Source: Myxococcales bacterium (GTDB lineage Bacteria > Myxococcota_A > Bradymonadia > UBA7976 > UBA1532). Taken from it: a stretch of 40,055 bases of DNA. Of the stretch, positions 15,824 to 24,192 are shown in pieces. The number at the start of each line of letters is the position of its first letter. Positions within the stretch are counted from its first letter, which is position 1. Position numbers and translations under genes: made by a program. A model generated the notes under the pieces. The model had not been told where the DNA came from. It made no database searches and saw only the letters and a program-made list of their open reading frames with translations. The stretch is from NCBI GenBank assembly GCA_020633555.1, contig JACKDL010000045.1:1-40055 (forward strand). Direction: 5' to 3'.

Positions 15824-16954
15824 CTACTGCAGCAGGCTCCGAATCCGTCCCCGGAGGCGGGCATCGTCGTCGGCGGCGCGCAGGGTGGCCTCGAGCGCCC
15901 GGCGCCCGCTGGGCCTGGCGGCGTGGGGCGCCAGGGCGTTCACCAACAGCGGCTGGTTCAAGCGGGCCACTCGCCCCTCGGCCACCGCCGCCGCCAAGGG
16001 CGCCAGGACCGCCTCCGCCACCTCGGCCCGACCGGCCAGGCCAAGCAAGCCCGCCCGCTGGACCGCTACGTCGCCGTCCACGGCCAGCCGGCCCAAGGCG
16101 GCTGTGACCTGCTCGCCGGGATGGGACCCCAGGCCCCGCGCCGATGCCCGGCGCACCGCCGCCCGCGGATCGGCCGCCCCCTGGAGCAGCGCGTCGCGAT
16201 CCGCCACCCGACCGGCGTTGCCCAGGCCCAGCAGCCGAGCCGCCGCATCCTCGACGTCCTCCGTGGGGGCCGGCCGCACCGCCCGGTCGAGCAGCGCCTC
16301 GGCGCCTGCGGGATCCCCGCCCACCGCCAGGCGCCGCGCGAGCCCCCCCGCGGCGGCCAAGGCCGCCCGCCGGACCACCGGATCCTGGGCGGTCGCCAAC
16401 GCGACGGCCTGGTCCACCGTCTCGGGCAGGGGCTGGGGCACCATGCCAATGCGCTGCACCAGCAGGCTGCGCTCGGCGGCGTCGGCCCGCTGGGCCAGCC
16501 GCGGATCTTGCAGCACCCGCACCAGCGCCCGCTGGGCCTGCGGCTGGCCGGACTGGGCCAGCAGATCCATGGCCAGCGCCCGCCCGCCGGGCAGCGTGCC
16601 CGGGGTCAGCACCAGCTCGGCCAGGTCGTCGGCCAGCGCCGGCTGTGCCTGGAGCCGGCGGGCGGCGTCCCACACCGCGCGATCGGAGGTGTGCGCCCCC
16701 GCTGCCTGCACCTGCACCAACACCTCGGCGGCGGGCGGCGGCGGATCGGACAGGTCGGCGGCCGCGGGTTGCGTCGCCTGAGCCACAGGGCCGGCAGCGC
16801 CCGGCGCCACTGCGGGCGCCCGATCCAGCGCAGGGTCCGCCACGCCCACCGACGCGGCGGGGCTGCTCCCCCGCTGGCCCACCACCGGGGCCCAGACCGC
16901 CCACGCCAGGGCAGCCCCGCCCCCCACCAACAGCAGCGCGTTGCGCGTCTTCAC
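15824..16954 (-). CDS. Secreted or anchored HEAT-like repeat protein
   Basis: 376 residues. A GTG start overlaps the stop of the giant gene by 4 bases (GTGA). The N-terminus MKTRNALLLVGGGAALAWAVWAPVVG is a signal peptide or membrane anchor, followed by an Ala/Pro linker to about residue 75. The rest is helical, with repeated ~30-residue units such as DPVVRRAALAAAGGLARR, DPRAAVRRASARGLGSHP and DGDVAVQRAGLLGLAGR. These have the alpha-solenoid pattern of HEAT/armadillo-like repeats, which act as protein scaffolds. No catalytic residues are seen. As the last gene of a three-gene overlapping operon, it probably binds the giant protein or helps its export; that is inference. Confidence 0.75.
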   Translation of the reverse strand: MKTRNALLLVGGGAALAWAVWAPVVGQRGSSPAASVGVADPALDRAPAVAPGAAGPVAQATQPAAADLSDPPPPAAEVLVQVQAAGAHTSDRAVWDAARRLQAQPALADDLAELVLTPGTLPGGRALAMDLLAQSGQPQAQRALVRVLQDPRLAQRADAAERSLLVQRIGMVPQPLPETVDQAVALATAQDPVVRRAALAAAGGLARRLAVGGDPAGAEALLDRAVRPAPTEDVEDAAARLLGLGNAGRVADRDALLQGAADPRAAVRRASARGLGSHPGEQVTAALGRLAVDGDVAVQRAGLLGLAGRAEVAEAVLAPLAAAVAEGRVARLNQPLLVNALAPHAARPSGRRALEATLRAADDDARLRGRIRSLLQ

Positions 16955-19900
16955 TGGCCCGCCTCCACGTTCACCCGCACCTCACCCAACCGCCACGTGG
17001 TCGAGTGGCCCACCTGCACCCGCAGCGTCGCCGGCCCCGCGTCGGCGAAGTCCCAGCGCACAGTGGCCTCACCCGCCGCGGCGTCCACCGCCTCGAGCTC
17101 GCACGCTCCCGCGCTGACCCGGCAGCTCGGCGCGACCCCTGCCGCCGGCGCCCAGCGCACCCGCCAGCGCGCCGAGTCGCCCGCCTGGACAGGGCCGATC
17201 GGCCCCTCCAGCCGCACGGGGGCCATGGGCACGGCCATGAGCCCTGAGGGGCCTGCCGCGATCCAGGCCACGTCGCCGCTGATGGCCCAGCCATAGGGCC
17301 CTGACCCCGAAGGCGGGAAGGCCCCGCCGTTCGCCGGCGCTGCCGCGGCGGGCAGCGTCACGGCCCCCACGGCTCGGCCGCTGGGCACCCCATCGGGCGC
17401 GTCCCACCACCGCAGGCGCCCTCCAGCAAGCAGCGCCCAGCTCTGCAGCGACGCCTGGTGCAGCAGCCGCCCCGGCGCCCGCGCGGACACCGTGGTCCGG
17501 GGCGCCTCGGCCGGCTGCTCGCCCACCACGAAGTCGTAGCGCTGGTCGTCCTGGAACACTGAGAACACGTCGCCCACCAAGGCCGCGGCCGGCGACGGCG
17601 ACGTCAGGAACATGAAGGGGCTGGGCAGGCCCGGCGGCGCCTGGAGCAGCGCACCCCCCGGCAGCTCCACCGGCGTCGTGGGATCGCTCAGGTCGAAGAG
17701 CGCGTAGTTTGCCTGCTCGCTCAGCCAGACCAGCAGCCGGCGCGCCTCCGGATCGTACGCGCCGAGCTGCCCGTTCGCCCCGAAGGGCTCGCCCACGGGC
17801 GCCGGCGCGGCCCCGCTCAGGTCGTAGACCTGGTAGCCAACGAAGCCCAGATCCAGCAGCACGTGCAGGGTGTCCAGCCGCCAGGCCGCCTTGGGCTCGC
17901 TCGGCAGATCCACCGCGTCGCCCAGGAAGAGCGCGCCGTTGGCCCCCAGGCCGATGCGGCGCAGCCGAGCGCTCACCGGCCCGGTGCGTTCGGCGATGGC
18001 GCCGCCGGCGCCGTTGAGCACCAGCAGGATGGGGTCCTCCTCCAGCGGTTGGGCGTAGGGCGCAAACCCCTGCGCCTCGACGCCCGCGTCGGTGAGGCGG
18101 TAGGTGCCCGCGCCGGCTCGACCGGCGGCCACGACCCGGCTGCCGTCCGCGGCCACCACCGTGGGCGCACTCGCTGCGGCCACGGCCGGCCACGGCAACC
18201 CCCGCGGCACGTCCAGCGCGTGGATGCTCACCACCCCGGGCGCAGCCCCGCTCCCCTCGGCCGGCACCCAGACCTCCTGGGGGGCCTCGGGCGGCCACAG
18301 GGCGAAGGCCCCCGCCGGGGCGTCGGGGCCCGGGAATCCGGGACCCACCGCGGCCCGATCGGCCTCCAGGGCCACGGCGTCCACCAGCCCCGGCCGCGCG
18401 ATGGAGATGGCGAAGAGCTGGCCGGCCACGGCCGCCAGCGACTGGAACAGATCGGGCTGGGCGAAGTCGCCGGCCAGCGGCACCACCGGCCCGGGCGTGG
18501 TGGGATCGGCCAGCCCCACCCGCAACAGCCGGAAGGCCACCGGATCGGCCGGCAGTCCCAGGATCAGCAGGTCGTCATCGGCCACCAGCAGCCGCGTGAT
18601 GCTGTGCCCCGGGACGGCCTCGACGCTGCCCCACACCGCCTCCTGCCCGGTCAGGTCCAGGGCCTGGACGCCCTCGGGCAGGGCCTGGGTGGCGGCGATG
18701 GCCACGTAGGCGAAGTCCCCATGCACCACCACGTCCCGCGCCACCCGGCCGTCGGGCACCGTGGTGTCGAAGCGCACCGCCCAGCCTTCGGGCGTGGCGT
18801 CGGCCAGCCGCAGCTCGCCGGTGCGTCGGTTGAAGGCCAGCGCCCGCCCGCTCGCCAGCACCACCGTGCCGTCGAAGCTCACGTCGATGGGCAGCGGGGC
18901 CAGCTCCGCCGGCGCGGCGGGGTCGCTCACGTCGATGGTGATCAGCGTGCGGCCGTCGCTCAGGAACGCCGCGCGCCCCGCGTCCACGCCCACGAACCGC
19001 CCGGCGGACACCGGGAACTGCCCCAGCACCTGCCGCGTCTCGGGGTCGATCAGGTGGATCTGCTGGGCCTGTGGCTCATGCGCCACCACCAGTTCGGCGC
19101 TGGCGTGCAGGCTCAGCTCGAACTCGCTGATCGCCAGCCGCTCCTCGGCCGGCTCGGGCGGCAGCGCCGCCGGCGGCCCGTCCAGCCGCACCACCGTGCG
19201 GTCGCGATCGGCCACCGCCCCCTGACGCACGGTCAGCTCAAAGGTCAGCTCGCCCGGCCCATCGGGCGCCAGGAAGCGCGCCAGCGGCCGGTTGGCGTTG
19301 ACGATCCGCACCGCCGGCCCGCCGATCTGGGTCCAGGTGTAGAAGGTACCGGGGGGCGCCGCCGAGGCGCTGCCGTCGAGCCAGATCCATGCGCCCCCCA
19401 GCGTGGCCTGGTCGGCCCCCGCCTCGGCCTGGGGTCCGGCGGGCGCCCCGGGGGTGGCCTCGACCGTCACGGCCGGGCTCTCGTTGCCCGAGTGGTCGTA
19501 CGCCAGGACCCGGTAGCGGTAGGTCACCTCGGCGTCGGCCGGGCTGTGGACGACCGCGTCGGCGAGCCCATCGAAGAGCAGCACCTCGGGGCCCACGACC
19601 GGCGCCACGGGGGCCACCGTCACCCGCACCCCCGCCAGATCAGCGGCGTCGGGCAGCGTCCACAGGAGCTGCACTCGCTCAGGCCCCGGCACCGCGCGCA
19701 GGGCGGTCACCGCGGGCGGCGGCGCGGCGTCGTCCGGCAAGCGCACGCTGCGGCTGGTGGGCAGCGACACCAGGCCGCCCGCGCTCAACGTGAAGGCCGA
19801 GTAGTGGTAGCGCCGCCCGGCCTCGACGGCGGCGTCGACGAACAGCCCCGCCCCGCCGCGCGCCACCTCGGTGCCCTGGGCCAGGGTCTGCGGCGCCGTC

Positions 19901-22900
19901 TGGGTCGAGCGCCGGATCACCACGATCTCTTCGGGGTTGGCCGCGGGCTCCCACTGCAGGGTGACGGCGCCGCCGCCAGCCCGCGCGTCGAAGCCGCGGG
20001 GCGGGGCCGGCCGGGGATCACCCTCGGGCGCCGCCACCACCACCTGGGGCGCGCCCGGGCGGCCCAGGCGGTCGAAGGCCCGTACCAGGTACTCGTAGCG
20101 GCGCCCGTTGATCAGGGCGGCGTCGGTGTAGCTCGGCACCGGGCCCAAGGCGAACCGCGCCGTGCCAAAGCCATCCACCTCGCGGCGGATCACCTCGATC
20201 CGCTCTGCGGCGCGCCCGGCGGTCAGCGTCCAGTCCAGGCGCACCTGCCGGTCGCCCGGGGTGGCCACCAGCGACTCCACTGCCGGCGGAGGCTGGATCA
20301 CCAGATCGCCCACCGCCAGGATGTCAGCCTGGGCTCGCGCCGCCGGGCTGAGGTTGCCCGCGTAGTCCTGCGCGAAGGCCGTGTAGTACTGGCGCCCGCC
20401 GTCGAGCACCTCGTCGGTGAAGGCCTCGCCCTGGCCGCGGTAGACGAGCTGGCCCTCGGCCGGCCCCGGGTGGCGCAGCCCGCTGCGGCGCACCATCACG
20501 AAGGCCACATCGGGCGCGGCGGGGCGCTGCCAGCGCAGCGCCGCGTGGCCCACGCCGGGCGTGGCCGTGAAGCCCGCCACCGCGGCCGGCGGCGCGTTCA
20601 CCGTCACCGCCAACGCCTGCGGGCCCGGCACCACCCGGTCGCCCGCGCCCGCGGCGAAGGCCCGGTAGTGCCAGGTCTGGCCGGGCGTCAGTTCCTGGTG
20701 GGTCGCTGTGCTGGCGACGCCTTCGTAGACCAGCACGCCCTGGGCGGGCGTCTGAGGGGCCACCGTGGCGTCCGCGCGGATCTGCACCCGATCGAAGCCG
20801 CCCGGCTGGCCCAGCGACGGCGGGTTGGTCCAGCGCAGCACCACCCGATCGTCGAAGCCCTCGGCCGTGAGCGCTGTGACCCCCGCCGGCACCGCCGCGC
20901 CGGGCCCGGCCACCGGCCGCCCGTCGAGCCCACGCTCCACCACCTCGGCCATCTGTGCCGGGGTCAGCGCCACGCCGTCCCAGCGGGCGAAGTCGTCGAT
21001 GCGCCCCACGAAGGGCACGCCCTGACCGCCCGGCAGCGGCCGCGCGATGGCCCGGCTGTCCCCCAGGGTCAACAGATCGCAGCCCTCGCGGGTGTCCATC
21101 AGCCGGCCGTCCAGGTACAGGCCCACCTGTTGTGCCCGCAGGTCGTAGGTGACGCCCACCTGGTGCCACTCGCCGGGCGCCACGGGCACCTCGGCGCTCA
21201 CCAGGCGGCGGCTGAAGGCCGCCCCGCACCCGCCCACGCTCACCAGCCGGTTGTCGGCGTCCAGGTCGAGCTGGATCCGCGGGGTGCCGTCGGCGTCCCC
21301 CAGGGCCAGCAGCGTGGCCGGCCCCGCGGCCGCCGGGTTCACCCACAGGCTGTAGCTGAAGTTCACCACCGGCAGGTCGCTCAGGCTCAGATCCACGGCA
21401 GCCCCGGCGTCCAGCGCGAAGGCCTGGCCCTGCACCCCCGGCAGCCCGGTCTGCACCCCCGCCGCGCCCCAGGTCAGGGCGGCCGCGGGATCGTCACGCT
21501 CGGCCGCGAAGGGCACGCTGGTCAGCCGCCGCGCAGGCAGGTCCACGTGCTCGTCGTCGAAGTCGAAGTAGGTCAGGCCCAGCTCAGGCACCGGGTGGGG
21601 CACCTCGCACACCAGGCCAGGGTCGAACTCCACCGGCTGGCGCGCCCGGGCGTCGCCCACGCCGAAGGCCTCCAGCAGGACCAGCAGCGGCCCCGCCAGC
21701 TCGTCGCGGATGACCTCGTTGGTCCACGAGGGCCCCTGCCACCCGAAGATGCGCTTGGTGTAGGTGTCGAAAGGGAACTCCAGCACCAGCGAGATGTGAC
21801 CCGTGAGCAGCCGCAGGGTCTGCGCCGCCAGGATCCGGGCGCTGAGCGCGTCGGGCGCCACCGCCCGCGGGCCGCCGTAGCCGCCGTCCACCGTGAGCGG
21901 GAACCCCAGCCGGATCAGGGTCACGTCGCCGCGCACCCCGATGGATGCCCCGGGGATCCCCAACGACGCCTGCGCATAGGCCGTGGCGCTCACCGAGGGC
22001 TCGATGCGGGTGTGGCTCTCGTCGTGGCCGTCGAAGGGCTCGGCGTCGGCGGCGCAGCGGTCGCCCTCGCGCTGGACGTTCACCGCCAGCGCCGCCTGCC
22101 CGGCGATGCCGGCCCGCACCGTCACGGGCACCACGCCCACGGTGAAGGTCTTCTCCTCATCGCGCCGGCGCTCGTAGTCCGGGGCCGCGGCGAAGTAGAA
22201 GCTGTGCCGGGTGCCCTGGTGGGTGCCCCGCTCCACATGGCCGGTGTACAGGGCGTTGCCCAGCACCTGCAGATCGATGGCCGCCGTGTCCCGCGGCCGC
22301 CCGGGCACCGGGCTGATCACGCTGGCGTGGTACAGCCCGCGGCCGAAGTCGGCCTCTGGATCCGCGAACTGGAACAGGTCCGACGCCTGGATCCCGAAGG
22401 CGTGGGCGTCCACCGACACCGCGGCCTCGCTGCGGAAGAGGTTGGCGCACGGATCATCCGCGCGGGCCGGCCCACCGGTCACCGTCTCCAGCCGCCAGCC
22501 CCCGCTGAACAGGAAGTCCACCCCGAACAGCCCCGAGCCCACGTCCAGCCGATCCGAGGCCGTGCCGCCGATGATCACGCGCCCCGTCTCGGGATCCTGG
22601 GGAAACTCCAGGCTCTCCAGCCAGGCCTGGACCGTGCTGAAGTACTGCTCCACCGCCGGGGTGTCGCCCACATACGACCGCCGCAGGGTGCAGCCGGGCA
22701 CCGGCTCGCCGCCCACCACGCAGAAGGGCGCGCGGTCGTGCTCGGCCTGCAGCCAGTTGCGATCGCCCTCGGGCGCGTGCAGCCAACTGAAGTTGTTCGC
22801 CGTGCGCTGCTGGCACAGGGTCTCGGCCTCGGCCCGGGCCTGCACGAACCGCCCGCGCAGATCCTCGGCCAGCCAGCGCGGCGACCAGTCGCAGGGCGTC

Positions 22901-24192
22901 AGCGCGTCGCCGCCCAGGCAGCCCCACTCGGCCGCCTCGGCCAGCGCCTGCTGGATCTTGCGGTCCAGCGCCCGCAGCCGGCGGGCCACCGCCAGGGCCG
23001 CCGGCCGCTGCTCGGCGATCAGGTCGCTGAAGTCGTCGCCGCCGGGGTTCTGCAGGTTGGCCAGGATGTTGCCCACCCAGAAGCGCAGCGCCTCGACGGT
23101 GGCGGCGCGCTCGGCCCGCAGCTCCATGAAGCTGCGCTGGGCGTCGTCCAGCCACAGCAGCCGCTCATCGGGCACGACCGCCAGGGCGTCCGACATCTGC
23201 CGGTGCCACCCCCACGGATCGGCCCCGTTGGGCGGGAAGAAGTCGGGCGCCGCCGGCTGGATGCCTGCGGCGAGCTCCGGGTCGAAGGGCTCGAGCAGGC
23301 GGTTGAGGGCCTGCGCCTGAGCGGCCACCTCGCCGGCCACGTTCGCCTGGCACTGCACCGCGTTGCGCACGGGATCGAAGCGGCACTCGCCCCCGTGGAC
23401 ATCGAAGAAGTCCGCCGGGACGTCGGGGAGCACCCCGGCGCGCACGACGTCCACCCACAGGGCCGCCAAGTTCGCCTGCCAGGGCTGGAAGGCCACGAAG
23501 CGGTTGCGGTACTGCCGCCGTGCGGGGGTCAGATCGGCGATGCGGGCCCCCCGGAAGCGCCGCAGCGTCCGGTTGGCCAGGCCATCGGCCTCGTAGATGA
23601 GCTCGAACACCGCCCGCCAGTCGTCGCCGGCCGCCGCGGCGCGCTCTTCGAACACCACGTAGTCGTAAAACGCCTCGCGGACATACTCCTCGCAGGACTG
23701 CACCGAGCAGTTGCGGGTCCAGCCGTCGTGGCGCCGGGCCTCGACCTGGGCGGTGGAGGTGCCGCCCTGGACGGGGCGCGCGTGGGGACCCACCAGGCCC
23801 GACGCGAGCCCGGCCCCCTCGCGATCCACCTGCCCGGGGCCGAAGCGGCGCAAGCGCCCGTCCACGTCCCGCGCCGTGTCGGCCGAGAGCAGTGGCAGCC
23901 GCGGCGCATCGGCGAAAGCCTGCGCCTGATCGGCCTCCACGAGCCGTGGGCACAGGGGCTGGGCCCGGCGCCGATCCAGCGCCGCGCAGGCCGAGGCGAT
24001 CCAGGCGGGGTCGGTGCACAGCGCGAAGCTGGGGATGATGGGGCAGTCGGCTTCGGCCACCTCCGACCAGTCGGTGAAGGCCCGCACCGGGTCGCGCAGC
24101 GGCGCGCCCAGCCGGTCCTCGGGCACGGGATCAATGCGGGCCCAGGCCGGCGCCGCCAGCGCCACCGCCCACCCGAAGAGCAACCACCGCAT
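16951..24192 (-). CDS. Giant secreted multidomain protein (LamG-like, five FN3, PKD, propeller-like, Ig-like)
   Basis: 2413 residues. The ATG at 24192-24190 overlaps the stop of the upstream gene by one base and has GGGAGGAGGG before it. MRWLLFGWAVALAAPAWA is a cleavable signal. Residues ~20-900 are a large unrecognised region with scattered Cys. About 930-1085 is a LamG/concanavalin-like jelly roll (FSYSLWVNP, PGEWHQVGVTYD, LYLDGRLMD, GRIDDFARWDG). Residues ~1100-1580 hold five FN3-like repeats, each with a YxYxV/A-type strand near its end (WHYRAFA, YYTAFAQD, YEYLVRAFD, YHYSAF, YRYRVLAYD). About 1587-1675 is a PKD-like domain (ADQATLGGAWIWLDGSAS). About 1685-2320 has repeating beta strands suggestive of a beta-propeller. 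The end is Ig-like. It is probably exported to the periplasm or surface; adhesion or glycan binding is inference. Confidence 0.8.
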   Translation of the reverse strand: MRWLLFGWAVALAAPAWARIDPVPEDRLGAPLRDPVRAFTDWSEVAEADCPIIPSFALCTDPAWIASACAALDRRRAQPLCPRLVEADQAQAFADAPRLPLLSADTARDVDGRLRRFGPGQVDREGAGLASGLVGPHARPVQGGTSTAQVEARRHDGWTRNCSVQSCEEYVREAFYDYVVFEERAAAAGDDWRAVFELIYEADGLANRTLRRFRGARIADLTPARRQYRNRFVAFQPWQANLAALWVDVVRAGVLPDVPADFFDVHGGECRFDPVRNAVQCQANVAGEVAAQAQALNRLLEPFDPELAAGIQPAAPDFFPPNGADPWGWHRQMSDALAVVPDERLLWLDDAQRSFMELRAERAATVEALRFWVGNILANLQNPGGDDFSDLIAEQRPAALAVARRLRALDRKIQQALAEAAEWGCLGGDALTPCDWSPRWLAEDLRGRFVQARAEAETLCQQRTANNFSWLHAPEGDRNWLQAEHDRAPFCVVGGEPVPGCTLRRSYVGDTPAVEQYFSTVQAWLESLEFPQDPETGRVIIGGTASDRLDVGSGLFGVDFLFSGGWRLETVTGGPARADDPCANLFRSEAAVSVDAHAFGIQASDLFQFADPEADFGRGLYHASVISPVPGRPRDTAAIDLQVLGNALYTGHVERGTHQGTRHSFYFAAAPDYERRRDEEKTFTVGVVPVTVRAGIAGQAALAVNVQREGDRCAADAEPFDGHDESHTRIEPSVSATAYAQASLGIPGASIGVRGDVTLIRLGFPLTVDGGYGGPRAVAPDALSARILAAQTLRLLTGHISLVLEFPFDTYTKRIFGWQGPSWTNEVIRDELAGPLLVLLEAFGVGDARARQPVEFDPGLVCEVPHPVPELGLTYFDFDDEHVDLPARRLTSVPFAAERDDPAAALTWGAAGVQTGLPGVQGQAFALDAGAAVDLSLSDLPVVNFSYSLWVNPAAAGPATLLALGDADGTPRIQLDLDADNRLVSVGGCGAAFSRRLVSAEVPVAPGEWHQVGVTYDLRAQQVGLYLDGRLMDTREGCDLLTLGDSRAIARPLPGGQGVPFVGRIDDFARWDGVALTPAQMAEVVERGLDGRPVAGPGAAVPAGVTALTAEGFDDRVVLRWTNPPSLGQPGGFDRVQIRADATVAPQTPAQGVLVYEGVASTATHQELTPGQTWHYRAFAAGAGDRVVPGPQALAVTVNAPPAAVAGFTATPGVGHAALRWQRPAAPDVAFVMVRRSGLRHPGPAEGQLVYRGQGEAFTDEVLDGGRQYYTAFAQDYAGNLSPAARAQADILAVGDLVIQPPPAVESLVATPGDRQVRLDWTLTAGRAAERIEVIRREVDGFGTARFALGPVPSYTDAALINGRRYEYLVRAFDRLGRPGAPQVVVAAPEGDPRPAPPRGFDARAGGGAVTLQWEPAANPEEIVVIRRSTQTAPQTLAQGTEVARGGAGLFVDAAVEAGRRYHYSAFTLSAGGLVSLPTSRSVRLPDDAAPPPAVTALRAVPGPERVQLLWTLPDAADLAGVRVTVAPVAPVVGPEVLLFDGLADAVVHSPADAEVTYRYRVLAYDHSGNESPAVTVEATPGAPAGPQAEAGADQATLGGAWIWLDGSASAAPPGTFYTWTQIGGPAVRIVNANRPLARFLAPDGPGELTFELTVRQGAVADRDRTVVRLDGPPAALPPEPAEERLAISEFELSLHASAELVVAHEPQAQQIHLIDPETRQVLGQFPVSAGRFVGVDAGRAAFLSDGRTLITIDVSDPAAPAELAPLPIDVSFDGTVVLASGRALAFNRRTGELRLADATPEGWAVRFDTTVPDGRVARDVVVHGDFAYVAIAATQALPEGVQALDLTGQEAVWGSVEAVPGHSITRLLVADDDLLILGLPADPVAFRLLRVGLADPTTPGPVVPLAGDFAQPDLFQSLAAVAGQLFAISIARPGLVDAVALEADRAAVGPGFPGPDAPAGAFALWPPEAPQEVWVPAEGSGAAPGVVSIHALDVPRGLPWPAVAAASAPTVVAADGSRVVAAGRAGAGTYRLTDAGVEAQGFAPYAQPLEEDPILLVLNGAGGAIAERTGPVSARLRRIGLGANGALFLGDAVDLPSEPKAAWRLDTLHVLLDLGFVGYQVYDLSGAAPAPVGEPFGANGQLGAYDPEARRLLVWLSEQANYALFDLSDPTTPVELPGGALLQAPPGLPSPFMFLTSPSPAAALVGDVFSVFQDDQRYDFVVGEQPAEAPRTTVSARAPGRLLHQASLQSWALLAGGRLRWWDAPDGVPSGRAVGAVTLPAAAAPANGGAFPPSGSGPYGWAISGDVAWIAAGPSGLMAVPMAPVRLEGPIGPVQAGDSARWRVRWAPAAGVAPSCRVSAGACELEAVDAAAGEATVRWDFADAGPATLRVQVGHSTTWRLGEVRVNVEAGQ